Below the pieces are notes generated by a model. The model was given only the letters and a program-made list of their open reading frames with translations, had not been told where the DNA came from and made no database searches. DNA of 64,000 nucleotides from Plumapathes pennacea (Eukaryota > Cnidaria > Anthozoa > Antipatharia > Myriopathidae). Shown piece by piece: positions 1 to 12,746 of the stretch (positions within the stretch are counted from its first letter, which is position 1; the number at the start of each line of letters is the position of its first letter). The position numbers were made by a program, and so were the translations under genes. Location: the NCBI GenBank assembly GCA_964036295.1, contig OZ038469.1, forward strand, positions 9,440,067 through 9,504,066, given 5' to 3'.

Positions 1-603
1 AGGCGCACCCACAATAAATTCACAAAATTTGATTTGGGGTGTGTAAAATTTTTGTATCAAAACCGGTGCCCATTTTATATATGCTTTCTCCTTTTCGATA
101 AGATCGCTTTTTTCATCTGTTAAACTCACAGCTAGAAGCGCAGTAGAAACATTCGGGCTTTCTTCGTTTTTCCGAGAAATGGCAAAAAACGTAATAGAAA
201 CTGCACTGAAACTTTAGTGGTGCTTTGCGACATTTAAGTTCGAGTCTAAAAATTCGTGCATTGACTAAATAATGCTTTTCCAGCTGTGTGTCATAATTTC
301 ATCTTTGTCCAAGTTTTACGTAAGGTGTCATTACCGCGATAAAGATCTGTTACAGTACCTCGGCACTGCACGACTAACACACACTTTCTTTTAAATGGAA
401 ATAGAAAAACCTGATTGCGATATTTTCACGCAAGAAAGCAAGTGGCGATGATTTGCAGGTGTCCGCCCACGGTTGAATGATTTCTTCTTTAAAGTAAAAC
501 CAAACGCGATTTCCTTGGCTTTCGGTTGGTTGAAAGTGTTTTTTATGCGTAATTACTTTACTTTGGTTTTCGAAAGTCATCCAAAAATGGCTCTATATCA
601 AAC
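1..603. other. No gene seen; AT-rich flank before repeat A
   Basis: Only short open frames without coding character. No splice-consistent exon was recognised. The stretch ends where similarity to repeat family A begins. Confidence 0.5.
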
Positions 604-2200
604 ACAACTAGACTGGCCTTGCCAGTGAGCTCGCGGCGTGAGTTGGGTCGAGACCAGAATATAAAATGGAAAGTAGGGGACAAGAGCGGAACTCCCAAGA
701 GAGACTTCCAATTTCTCACCATAAAAATATCACACAGTATAGAGAACTTGGCTTTTGACACCTTGCTCTTTTGACACCTTGATTAAACTAAAAATTATTA
801 TTACAACACTCGTACACTTGCTTCTTAAAGGTTGAGCGACCCTGCATCTTGAGAATGCGTGACATATCTTTTTATGCACAATCGATTATGACAGTTTGAC
901 CTTGACTCATATTTCTAATCAGAGGCCACGATTAATCCAGCCTTCGCTTCACTACTTATGTGTTTTCTTTTGTTAACTCAATACGTTTCTTCTATCAGGC
1001 TTTCGAGTATTCGTGCCCTGTAACAAATATAAAATTGAAAGCGAGGAATGTCACACGAGAGATGTTTACAATATTATTGCGCTTTTGTTCACAGTGTGTT
1101 CAGTCCATTTGTGACTGCAAACTCAATCCTCAGAATTATTTAGGTGTATTTTTCATTTCTGGTATTTAATGAACATTGCGAAACAAAGACTACATGATCG
1201 AATGAAAGAAACACTTCAACAGGCAATGTACGATACGCAGAAGAATTTTATGAGGCAACAGATGTCATGTACAGAGTAAAGCATAAAGCGTCATTGTTTT
1301 ACGGCTAAAGCTCACCGTAGCTTTGGTTTCTGTTTTCGCCCTGTTATCTTCCCAAAAGTATTTCGTGTCGCCACAGAAAGTTTCGTCGGGACTAAATACT
1401 TATCGGCGACAGAGATATTTGCAATACCCCAGAAGTACCATCAAACATTTGTTTACGGCTATTCTCAAAGCTTGTGCGGTGAACGCGAGCCAAAATCTTT
1501 TCCTAAAATCCAGTTTATCCGTGCGCATTCCACAGAGCCAAATGGCGTTGAATTTGAATGGGATGCAGTTTACTTTTTCGCTTCACTACTTATGTGTTTT
1601 CTTTTATTAACTCAATACGTTTTTTCTATCAGGCTTTCGAGTATTCGTGCTCTGTAACAAATATAAAATTGACAGCGAGGAATGTCACACGAGAGATGTT
1701 TACAATATTATTGCGCTTTTGTTGACAGTGTGTTCAGTCCATTTGTGACTGCAAACTCAATCCTCAGAATTATTTCGGTGTATTTTTCATTTCTGGTATT
1801 CACTGACCATTGCGAAACAAAGGCTACATGATCGAATGAAAGAAACACTTCAACAGGCAATGTACGATACGCAGAAGAATTTTATGAGGCAACAGATGTC
1901 ATGTACAGAGTAAAGCATAAAGCGTCATTGTTTTACGGCTAAAGCTCACCGTAGCTTTGGTTTCTGCTTTCGCCCTGTTAAGTTTCGTCGGGACTAAATA
2001 TTTATCGGCGACAGCGGTACCATCAAATATTTGTTTACGGCTATTCTCAAAGCACAATTCTATCGCCCACATATCTCCTTCAAAATGGCGAAACTGCTCG
2101 CCCGGCAAGTCATGTGATGACAAAACGTCATCATAAATCACGTGAAAATATGAACCAATCACCGTGTGCTGATTCGTAACCCAGAAAAAAAATAAAAATA
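604..2200 (+). repeat. Repeat family A, copy 1
   Basis: The segment from 604 is nearly identical to 61983-63590 in the same orientation, and to 18782-18177 in reverse. It carries an internal direct duplication: about 945-1330 recurs at about 1580-1980. The right end has a GTGATTGGTTCATATT-like block (seen here as its complement) followed by an A-rich tail at 2188-2220. A short frame at 1169-1279 recurs in the third copy. No reverse transcriptase or transposase is present, so it is a non-autonomous dispersed repeat. The A-rich end favours an RNA-mediated origin, but that is inference. Confidence 0.8.
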
Positions 2201-2220
2201 AAAATAATAAAAATAAAAAT

Positions 2221-2879
2221 ATGACGATGATGAAGACACGCTTTCCAATCCTAAGCTCGTCGGCTTCGCCACGAGCAATTAATGGAACACAGGATCAGAA
2301 ACACGAATGTACTTAAAACTTAGTCAAAACCATTACAAAATCTTAGCATTTAAGGATAGGATAGAATACTCCCACCATCATATGTAATAAGGTAATCATT
2401 CTGTTATATTGTTCTTTTAATTTAAATTCGGTTCCAACCTTGTATAAACAATAATTGTGACAAATTATGAAAACTTAAACCTTAATTTGACCAGTGAACT
2501 TTTTGCAAAAAGCAGCGGCATGACAGCACCCACTTAATCTAGATTTTCCTCTCAATGCAGTCCTATTTTGCACAAAAGCCTAAACTTCTTACAGAGTTCA
2601 GATAAGTTCTTCATTCCGTCATTTCATTTTAATCATGATTTGAACCAATATTCCTCTCGGCAGTTGTCCCAGTTAATTGACAATGCTGACATTCTGGCAT
2701 CCCAGGAACAATGTTTTATTTTTCATTGCCACCCATGTTAACACAGGACTCCAAAGCTTCATCCAAAAGATCTACAGCAAAGAGAAAAATATGGGTTATG
2801 TGTCAATGAATGACATTCAAACAATAAAAAAGTAGCATCTGATGCAAACAGCAATTTGTAGTTATTTGTGAGTTTACAC
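2221..2879. other. Intergenic, nothing recognised
   Basis: AT-rich sequence with no exon-like frame and no repeat recognised elsewhere in the window. Confidence 0.4.
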
Positions 2880-3061
2880 GTACGACAAAAATATAAGCAT
2901 AAGTGCAAGCATATTAAGCATAAATGACAAGAACGTCACAGTGCGACATATTAGCATAAAATATTTTCTTACCTAGTTATGCTTATGTCACACTCAGTGG
3001 CTCTCCTGTCATTTATGCTCATGCTTATATGCTTGCGCTTATGCTTATGTTTATGTCATAC
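2880..3061. mobile_element. Foldback MITE (AAGCATAAG-rich arms)
   Basis: The left arm contains AAGCATAAGTGCAAGCATA and AGCATAAATGAC. The right arm contains the inverted complement, GTCATTTATGCT and TATGCTTGCGCTTATGCTTA. The arms are about 60 bp around a centre of roughly 55 bp. No coding potential; a typical short palindromic non-autonomous DNA element. Confidence 0.7.
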
Positions 3062-3281
3062 ATATGATATATTCCATGTAATTTTCCTCAGGCATCAGAG
3101 TCATCTGCATTTATGCAGTAATACACATCAGGTGCAAATCTCCCTGTAACAAATACGTCTAGTCAAATGCTATCATATAGACAAAGTGATGACCGCAAGA
3201 TCACCCAGCGGGCAAAAGTACGTCGAAACAACGTCGAAACAACGTTATTCACTTACGTTGAAACGACGTTGAGAATTGATT

Positions 3282-3600
3282 GAATATGGAAATGGAATCG
3301 ACGTAATTTTCGGACGTCGAGTCAACGTCGAAATCGGACGTTGAATCAACGTTGAATTACATATGTCGAAACAACGTTGAATATTCATTGAATATGGAAA
3401 TGGAATCGACGTAATTTTTCGGACGTCGAGTCAACGTCGGAATCGGACGTTGAATCAACGTCGAAATACATATGTCGAAACAACGTCGAATATTCATTGA
3501 ATATGGAAATGGAATCGACGTAATTTTTTGGACGTCAATCCAACGTCGCAATCGGATGTTTAAATCAACGTATAATTTCGGTTTGTGAATCAACGTCGTG
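3282..3600. repeat. Tandem repeat, period about 108 bp
   Basis: The phrase GAATATGGAAATGGAATCGA recurs at 3282, 3390 and 3499, giving periods of 108 and 109 bp. Each unit carries several ACGTCG/ACGTTG motifs. It lies just inside the left end of the 3.9 kb element. Confidence 0.8.
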
Positions 3601-6462
3601 AATCAGTTTTCGTCGATTAAATGTACGGCATTGAAACAACGTGGAGCTGTGAGTGTGGTCAAATGAAGTTTATTGGCTTCAGATGCAACGTTAAACATAC
3701 GTTGAAATAAGCAAAAATACTCATTTGTACTATGTATAGACTAAGGAAATTATTAGACTCAGTCGTCGTAACGTAACGTATCAAAATAAAAATTGTTTCT
3801 ATGCATCACTCTTCCTTTCCCCTCCTCCTTTCCGGTCCGGGGCATATTTTAAGCAGGTTGTTACTGCAGTGGCAAACTCCGATTCCGTGGTGCTCATTGT
3901 TTTCACAACAGATGCTGAAAATGGCAATAGGAAAAGGAATTATGTCATCCTCAGAACCAATCTAAACGTATGTATAATTCTACAAGATAAAAACAATCTG
4001 CTTGGAAAGCATCTCATTTAGCAAAATTGTTGCGGGAGCAATTCTTGCCTCCCGGAAACAACCAAATGTTTCTGAAGCATGTCAAAACATTGTTGCTTCT
4101 ATGACGCAAGTTACTTCCGAAAGATTTTTTTTCTAGCTTAGCCACAGAGAAAACTCACAGTGCAGCTGCTCCGTTGCATATTCATCATAGAGGCGAACAT
4201 AAAACATTTTCATGCTTCTCCGTGTACCCAGAAATACATGAGAGGAAAACAAATCAGTGTTTCCTCGTCTAAACAAGACACTCAACTGACCAATAAATAT
4301 TACTATTTCAATAACTAATCTGACAAACATACTGACCTAAATTTGAATGACAATTAAGTAAAGCTATTGCACGAAATTACCTGTGATGGCATTGCACAGT
4401 GGTGTTCTGCCAAATCCCTTCTTTCCTCGCTTTCCTTTCATATTCATCTGAGCCATCAGATCATTGGTCATCAATCTATAACATAGCATTGCCAAAAAAT
4501 AACCCATGTTATCTTTTAATATTTGGGTAGACAGGATTGATGAACCGTGACAGATAGATACAGATACACTGCTTTTATTGTGGCAAATACTAAAGTAAAC
4601 TAACTAAACTGACTACAAAGTAAGCAGCAAATTTGTGAATAGTTTAGAACTACTATTACCTTTGCATCACTCGGCTAAAGGTTAAAAAATAATGAAAGTC
4701 TAGTTCACAGCAATAAACAATGTAATGCTTTGTCTCAATGAAACATTGTGCCATTCATCAAATGAGCAATGCACAATGTCGGCTACAGAATAAAAGGGAC
4801 CTCAGTTACAACAAAATATAATTCTTTAAGTCTGTAAACGAACCACTGTGTCTCTTGAAATACCTACAAGCCCTGATAAAGTAACTTTAAGTACTGCCAC
4901 AAAACAATTCTCAATGAAACACGTCAGAATATTTTGTATATAGTCTACATATCCTATAAGTGTTTCTTTCTCGTGATGCATTTTGACTGCGATTCAAATC
5001 GGAGGAAAGAGCACGCGATCTTGTGAATCACAGAAACTTTCAACGTAATTTCAGCGAGAGAACGACAGCATCACATATAAGCACACGAAATGGGAAATAT
5101 TCCATTAAACTATCACAGGCCATTTAATGCATCTTTTTTCAAAGGCGACGGCTATATGTTCAGCCTCAGCCAGTATCAGAGCGACTGTTAATACTTCCAC
5201 TGGTAAATTACGTCGGTAATAACAAGTGATACAAGCCGAAAAATGAGTGTAGAATATATAAAGCTAGTGTAAAAATAACTGCACAAAAGAATACTGAAGA
5301 GATATGACTGTACTCACCTTGGAAAACACGACCCGCTGAAGCCCCGGAGAAGACGTTAATACTTGCCGGTGGGAGCGCCAAAAACCAACTGAAATCCTAG
5401 CTCGCTTGCTCTGGGCTGTCACAATAGGTGTACGGCAGATGACGTCACATTGCCCACTCACGAACGGGCAGATCGGTTTCATCTACTAAGACGTTTGCTT
5501 TGTTTTAATTCTATCTTGTATTTTATAAAGGAATGAACCACGCAGATTATCACATGATTTTCAGCATGAGTGCATTGTACGGAGTTGTGTGCTGTTTGTA
5601 CACGGAGAGTAATCCTGATGCGTGACAAAAATAAAAAATAATTTATGCTGTTGACAGATGGAATTCAGACCAGCACGTACACTGACCGTCGACGTGAAAG
5701 GCCACATTCATGCACACACATGCGAAAAAAATAATTCAGCAACAGTCCGCCAACAATTAACAAATCAAGTTAATGCAGGAGAAGAGAAGGGACTTGTTCA
5801 AAGCAAATTCAAAGGCGTTAGTTAAAGCAGTCACGAACTGGGGGAGAGACTGTAAATATTGTATTTCGCCCTGTGGTATTAACGCTCTCATGCAGTCCAC
5901 AGACCACAGTGGTTCTAATTCCGAATATTCTCTTAAATTAGTGCCCGGTATTAGAAAAAGCTTTGCAGAATTCTGTTTTTATTTTTGCGAGGTACTCATT
6001 TGAGTGGGTGACGTCAACCACAATTCTACGTTGATGCAACGTCAAATTCTGACGAATATCCAGTGTCGCCAGTAACTTTGAAAATATATTGTATTACAGG
6101 TATTGCTATATATATTCAGATCGGTAAAAAAAAAATTGGAACCACAGCAACAACTATTTTTACGTTGATGCAACGTCATATTCTGACATGTACTCAACGT
6201 TATTGATCCAAGATGTTTGGAATACTTGAGATAAGATAAATTGGCGCTTACGTCGCTAAGTAATGTTGAAACGCCGTTGCGTCTTGGTTTCAATAGCTGA
6301 GATGTTGTAACGTTGAAATGACGTTGTATTTTGGTTTCTTTACGGATATTCGCACAGTGAAAGCATAAATTGACGTCCTCACATATAACTCTAGGTCGAC
6401 TTAACGTCAAATTCTAACGTTTGTTAAACGTCGCAAACATAACGTTGGAATGATGTTGTATT

Positions 6463-7060
6463 TTGGTTTCTATACGGGATATTCGGATGAGGGTATTTAT
6501 TAGAAAATTGGTGTTCTCACAAAACCATAATTCTACGTTGATGCAACGTCAAATTCTAACGTTTGTGAAACGTCGCAAACATAACGTTGGAATGACGTTG
6601 TATTTTGATTTCTATACGGGATATTCGGATGAGGGGATTTATGAGAAAATTGGTGTTCTCACACAACCATAATTCTACGTTGATGCAACGTCAAATTCTA
6701 ACGTTTGTGAAACGTCGAAAATATAACGTTGGAATGACGTTGTATTTTGGTTTCTATACGGGATATTCGGATGAGTGAATTTATGAGAAAATTGGTGTTC
6801 TTACACAACCATAATTCTACGTTGATGCAACGTCAAATTCTAACGTTTGTTAAACGTCGCAAACATAACGTTGACGAGACGTTGAATTTTGGTTTTTTTG
6901 GGGATATTCGTATGAATGGAAGTTAGGAGAAATCGGCGTGCTCAGTACAACCACAATTCTACGTTGATCCAACGTCAAATTCTAACGTTTGTTAAACGTC
7001 GAAAAAATAACGTTGAAAAGACGTTGTATTCTGGTTGTCTGACGTCGCGACCACGTTTCA
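6463..7060. repeat. Tandem repeat, exact period 142 bp
   Basis: CTACGTTGATGCAACGTC starts at 6533, 6675 and 6817, and a variant starts at 6959, giving three exact 142-bp periods. Each unit also has a GGGATATTCGGATGA block. It is the subterminal array at the right end of the 3.9 kb element. The frames through it are repeat shadows. Confidence 0.85.
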
Positions 7061-7101
7061 ACGAAATATCGACGTTGCGACAACGTCGAATGCCTGCTGG
7101 G

Positions 7102-9130
7102 CAATGTCATGTGAAAACATTGTTTACAAAGCATTCAATGTAATTGCAATTCTCGTTGCGCAGGGCAAGAGTTCAGAGTTCAAGTTAGTTGACCGTGGGA
7201 GTGAATTAAACCCTGTTTAAGACACGGAAATGCAAAATCATATACCATGTTTAAGCCAGCTGGAGGACCCTGAAAACCATACCCTATCCAGCGGAATGTC
7301 CCTTAGGAAATATAGGGGAGTACCCCCACCCTCACATACAGTATATTATGAGAGACCACTTTGTTGATACATGTTTTTTTACCAAATGATACTACTGTAG
7401 TTCTGCATGTACCAGTGTTGGCACTAGATGCTTCTTGGATACATTTATATTACTATGATTGCTCAAGTGAAACATAGTCCTCATTGTTTGCTGCAAACAT
7501 ATTATTATTCAACAAATTACATTTTAGAATTAAATATATTTTTGAAGCAGAAGAATTTTGGAATTAGTCCCCTATTATATAGATACGAACCCATTCAGCC
7601 TGACATTTGAAATAGGTTCTTATTTGTAAGATCAGTCCAATTATAAGTCAATTAAAAAAGCAGGCATTGTATGAGTAAAATCTACTTTACTACAACTGTA
7701 CAATACTTAAATGATCTATTATAATATAATTATATTATAGTAATCATGGATTTGTACTATTCTGAACAGTAGCAAACAGTTTAAAGCCCTAAATTAATAA
7801 GAACCTATTTAGGAACCTAAACAGCCTGATTTGACCCTAAACACCCCATATATAAGGACCTATTCAGGCTGACTTGTAAAATGTAATATGTTCAAAATAA
7901 GGTGAAGGCTGTAGTATGCCACACACTCACAGCGTAAACATGAAGCAATTAAAACTTCACAAACCATATCTCGCAATTCCATGCGCGCCAGGTTCATATC
8001 AGCATCACCAAGATAGCCGCATCTCGTCGCACACATCGAGCGTGAAGGGCAAGCGTTCTCAAGAGATATCCAGCCTACATGACGCAGTGGCCTCTCTACA
8101 ATGGGCATCTAGAAGTTGTTTGGCCGCATTACCCGAAGGAGTTGAGCTACCATCATCGTCGCATCTGTTATGAGATTCTTTCCTGGACTTCATTTCTACT
8201 CTCGATATAGTTGTAGCAATCGGCAACAGCGTCGGTTGATAAATCTCGAGAACGCTTTACATGCCACGAGAGGCGGCCATTTTGATGATGCAGATAACCT
8301 TGGCGTGGATGGAATTGTGGGATAGGATTCAGTTGCTTTGATGACTATGATCATTTCAAAGGCCTTATGACAATAAAATTGATGATTATATGATCATTTC
8401 TTTCCATAGGATGTGTTGGACGCAAACTAGGCCCGCCCCATGGGGCATTTGACTGTCGGCAAAAATGTTGGTCAGCGTTTGCAAGCTAAAGATTTTGTAA
8501 TTCTCTGGTTCCGCATGGTCACATTAAATGTGTTTGTTTTGTAAAAAAAATTGACGTCAATTTTTTGTGTCTGTCCTCTTATTGATCGTGAAATGCATCA
8601 TAACATTGTCAAAAAGCTGCGGATCCACTTGGCGAAGCGCCTCGTGGATCCACCTTTAAATAACAATGAGAAACCCCTCTGCATATGGTATTCTTGTGGT
8701 TCTGGTACAGTATACATAATGCAGAGATTCCTGCAGCCAAAGCAATGATAATGTGGCTTCTCCCACCATTGATGTTGGGTCCTTCTTGTTCGAGACCGCG
8801 AGACATGTTTTTTTGCATTTCAGGATGTTGTATTCTGTAAACACAGTAACATAAAACAAATGCAGCCAGTGTTTCCAGCGAATCACACAAACACTAGCCC
8901 AAAAAGACGAAGACAATAAAAAGTGCCTTTAGCTTTCTCTCGTTGCCCTTCAAGAACAGGAAAGAAGAAGGGACTGTAGAGGAGGCATTACAGCCTTAAT
9001 AAACCGTCAGCTGTAACATTATTTCCGATATTTTTCAATTACACAAACTGGAGTACTGAAGTTGCGCTTCTAGAAACGATATAATAAGTGTAAATGTACT
9101 GTCTGCAGACCGTTACTTTACGGCCATTGC
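7102..9130. other. Intergenic; no gene recognised
   Basis: Low-complexity AT-rich DNA at 7.3-7.9 kb, including the palindrome ATAATATAATTATATTAT at about 7723. A perfect-armed hairpin (GGATCCAC...GTGGATCC) lies at 8621-8652. A minus-strand frame at about 8656-8840, preceded by an acceptor-like TTTACAG, could be an exon downstream of the zinc-finger exon at 9.1-9.35 kb, but the evidence is too thin to call. Confidence 0.4.
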
Positions 9131-9133
9131 TTG

Positions 9134-9350
9134 TTACAGTAAATACAATGCTACATTCAAGCTGTATGACGTACCTGCGAAACAAATCCTGCTGTTCCAG
9201 TGCACCGACACATGATGATCTTTTAACTTCGAACGGATTCGAAAGGCAAGTGGACATAGAGGGCAATGGTGAAGCCCTCTCGGCAAACCAACACAAGTCG
9301 AACAATCGCTGGCACCGCATTCTACCAGCTTAAGAACCTTTCCGGCGTGG
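9134..9350 (-). CDS. Possible C2H2 zinc-finger exon (partial)
   Basis: The minus strand encodes a single segment fitting the C2H2 pattern: CPLC, then 12 residues including Phe and Leu, then H-x4-H (HHCPLCPLAFRIRSKL...VSVH). It ends in a good donor (GCAG then GTACGT, about 9172). A C2H2 finger binds zinc and usually DNA or RNA. Only one finger is visible. The upstream side runs straight into the inverted-repeat element starting at 9356, so either the gene is broken or its other exons lie beyond that element. No start codon or partner exon could be established. It could be a chance match or a decayed gene. Confidence 0.3.
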
Positions 9351-9355
9351 TTAGC

Positions 9356-12025
9356 CCTGGCCAAACGAGGTGCAAGTCAACGCAAGTCGATGAAAGTTTT
9401 CAAACTTGCGCGGACTTGCGTTTCGTTTGGCCACCAACTTGCACGGACTTGCATCGACTTGCAGTGACTTGCATGGAATTTGAACATGTTCAAATTTTCA
9501 TGCAGGTCGACGCAAGTTTTTACCTAAAACAGCGAAGAGCGCGTTAGCAAAGGCAAGTTTAAATCAAAAAAATCAAAAGTAAAAGCCTCCTCATTAAGTT
9601 CCAGCTCAAGAGAGACTTTTTACTCGGTTCTGACTCAGCATATGAAACTCATTCTTAACAAAAGGTCTTATGACGTATCTACTGCCACGCCCATAAGAAT
9701 GGCTCACTCAGAATCATCGCGTTTTTCGCACTTTTTCTTCTCGCGCTCGTTTCTTGTTTAAAAATCCGTCAATGCACCTCCGGATTTGAAAAATGTAATC
9801 TTCATGCTTTCCAAGTATATATTTTTTGGCCCTTATAACAACATTTTAGGTGCGGGTTTTTTAGGTTGTTTTCGATCAGTTGGACGAAATTAACAAGGCA
9901 TTTTGGCGTTTTGAGACAACTGGCCGCAAACATTGGGTTCTAGTTCTTATTTATTTATTATTTATTTACATTTATTCATTAGATGACACACAAGCGTGTA
10001 CCACAGATGCACCAACGGATTGCAAAAGACGGTTAAATTCCCCGCATTTTGGTATATAAAACTTGCACATTCGGTAAAATTTAGGTGCGGGAAAACGACA
10101 TTCAAATCTCCAGATGTGCTCGATGTTGAGATAGCGGCCAGCGTCGTGTACGGTCAGCTGAAGAGGATTTATCAAAGTTCGGAAGGCCCCTTTGGAGCAC
10201 AACTTTGGTCACTTGGCTACAAAATAAGCAAGTAAATGAATTTCGTATTCCTGTTTTGTGATTCGGAGAGTCTCGAACGATAACAGTAACTTTTTAATAC
10301 AGTATTTATACGCCGAAAATGCTCTCGCCGGCATATTTCGCGGGGAACCATTATAGCTTTGATTTCTCATATGTATAGTTTTGTAAAGCACGTGAAATAT
10401 GAAAATGGCTGGTTCATTAAAAAATAGAAAACTCGTTCCTCTTTGTATTTTGTGTGAAAAGGGCTCTAAAAGAACACATATAAAGCTGTCTCGATGGGTA
10501 TATTTTTAGAATGAGGCATATATCACAAATCAGAAGATTGAGTGTATTTGCATGGTTTGAACCAGAGTTTGAACAGCATGTAGATTGTGGTTGTCTGGGT
10601 AAGAGTAGTCTTCAGGAAAATTGTCACTCGGACAATCACAACCCACATTTTAGTGTATTTCTTGTCATATATTCCAGTCAAAAATTGATATAGCTCTGTA
10701 TATCAACAACTGTGTACACTTCGAACTTAAGCTTAGAATGTACAGTATACTTCCAACTAGTGAATACACTAATACTAAAAGATTGAAGTGCAGGTGCAAT
10801 GCTATACTAATAAATTGTACATACTAAAAAATATATATATTAGTTAATATAGTATTAATTATGGTGCAGGTGATATAAAAAAAAACTTAAAGTTAAAATA
10901 CTGATGTTTTAGCCAACAGTTAAAATCTCAGAGTGCAGATTTCAGGTAGCACTAGTTTAAAATGGAATGACTTTGTACACATCAATTTATTCTCAAAATA
11001 CTGTTGGCTGAGATAAACAGTTTAGAAGCACACTTTAGACCTATAAATCATAATGAAGTTAATTGTCTTCTAACAGCTTTTTGTAAACAGGAAATTTAGT
11101 TTCTTGAAGCAGCAGCTGACAAATGGGTAAACTGTATATCTGTCAATAGTTTCCACTTTTTTATGTGCAAAGCATTTAATCTCTGGCCACATCATAGAAT
11201 AGGATGGCACATGGAAGCCATGTGCAATGTGAAACATTGGAGGATGTGATACATTTCTGTTTTCAAACAGCTTGCAATTTATTGTTATTCAAGTTAAAAC
11301 ATTGGAAGGAGGGGAAAATAGGTAGAATAAATCAGGTGTCTCACATTTTGTGTGGACAGTTTGCGAGCCAGCGTGAAAAGCATTCTTTAAATATAAACTC
11401 CTTGTAAAATTCAGAGAGGAAACATTATCAGGATAAATGCAGATAACAGCCATGCATGTCATGTTTGAATCTACATGGCGTCGTAGGCCACAGCTTTATT
11501 TTAGTTTCACGGGAAGTCTGACCAAAGAATCATATTGCTTGATCATTAAACGACTCACTGCTCAGGACAAACATTTTTGCACGCGCTGGAACGGGAAACA
11601 CCGAAGAGCCTCCACATCGAACCGCCACCAATCATCGAATTTCGAAGTTCAGTCTTTATAGTGGAACTCCAACTGCTGGCGAACCTTGTCGACATAAATT
11701 ACTTCAATCTCACAAGGTTTTCTGATATTTTTATCCGATTTTGTCTTCTAAACAAACCAATTCGGTTATTCAGTCCTCTTGAATCTATCCGCCATTTTGA
11801 AATCTATCGTAGCCGCTTTCGGCCGCGTGAGATTGGGACTAGAAAATAACAAATGTTCCCATTTGTATGGGAAGAGTTTGATATGACCGTCTGAAAAAGA
11901 AAAAGTTTTTACAAAACTTGCATGAGCTTGCATCGACTTGCGTCTCGTTTAGCCACCTTTTTCAAGTCGATGCAAATTTGTTTGTCATGTCGAACTTGCA
12001 TCGACTTGCATCTCGTTTGGCCAGG
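9356..12025. mobile_element. 2.7 kb element with GCAAGTCGATGCAAG-rich inverted ends
   Basis: The left end is CCTGGCCAAACGAGGTGCAA. The right end is the inverted equivalent, GCATCTCGTTTGGCCAGG. Both sides continue inward for 100-200 bp with repeated CTTGCATCGACTTG motifs, and each side is itself partly palindromic. The interior has no transposase. No target duplication is obvious. It may be one element, or two small palindromic elements of the same family that happen to face each other. Confidence 0.5.
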
Positions 12026-12746
12026 TATGATGAATATAATCAGTGAAGCTCTTCTTCCGCCATTTTGAATGCTGCTTCGCGGTTGGAGACTGGTACTCAG
12101 AGCCCTGTATGGGTACATGAGAGCCCTGTATGTGTACATATGGCGGCTTGTCTTGTATCCATATATGGTAGTCGTACGATAAACCCTGCTGTGATGTGAC
12201 CCCGACCTGTTCCAGGCACCCTGTTCCAGACAAAAATGGTAAAATTGGGTACGTTCCAGACAATCTACTCGCTAGTAATCAAAGAAATGTGGGCTACGAA
12301 TCGGAAAAAAAGACTGTAGCGTTGCGTGCTAGCGGCAGGACGGCTGTTGGCAGCGAGACTCGGCTCCAACCGCGCGGGGGTCGGGAGAGGAAAGAGCCTG
12401 GGAACGATGTTGGAGGCGAAAGAGCAGACAAACGAAACAAGTACGGTGGAGTTTCTATACACCGCTCCAGACACTGAGAGGCAAAAGCTATATCCTATTG
12501 AGCGGCACATCCCCGTATAGCCGCATTGAGAAGGCAGCGAGCTACGTGTAGACGTCCAGTACTTTGTCTGACAGCTTTTTGGCCACTTCAGCTTGAGCAA
12601 GCTATCGATGTAAAGTACTGCGCTGAGGTTTCGGAAGCGAAATTACGCCAGTTGTTGCCGTTATTTTGCGTGCCCTATATTTTTGCTTGGTATGCAATTT
12701 ACACTTCAGCGTTCTAAACCGACTGTCTTTTCTTAGTGATGTCATT
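12026..12746. other. Intergenic, GC-richer patch
   Basis: The stretch 12300-12590 is richer in GC than its surroundings and open in several frames, but the frames disagree with one another and show no splice or start context. It looks like a dispersed repeat. No gene is called. Confidence 0.4.

Larger units (their letters stand above)
3204..7101. mobile_element. 3.9 kb ACGTTG-rich terminal-inverted-repeat element
   Basis: The left end reads CCCAGCGGGCA followed by GTCGAAACAACGTCG motifs. The right end is GACAACGTCGAATGCCTGCTGGG, whose complement begins CCCAGCAGGCA, so the two ends form inverted repeats. ACGTTG/CAACGT motifs in both orientations fill the 3.2-3.7 and 6.0-7.1 kb parts. No transposase frame is present; the middle (3.8-5.9 kb) has no recognisable gene. 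No clear target-site duplication was found, so the superfamily is left open. Confidence 0.65.

Noticed and set aside
604..2200. Internal direct repeats as LTRs of a small retrotransposon
   Set aside because: The duplicated part is internal, its spacing differs between copies, and no TG...CA ends, primer site or coding region is present.
3204..7101. CRISPR-like array because of regular repeats
   Set aside because: Units of 108 and 142 bp are tandem without unique spacers, and the context is an animal genome.
6463..7143. Repeated basic frames with FVKRRK-like words
   Set aside because: They follow the 142-bp tandem repeat; the frame is preserved only because of the exact repetition, and no family is recognised.
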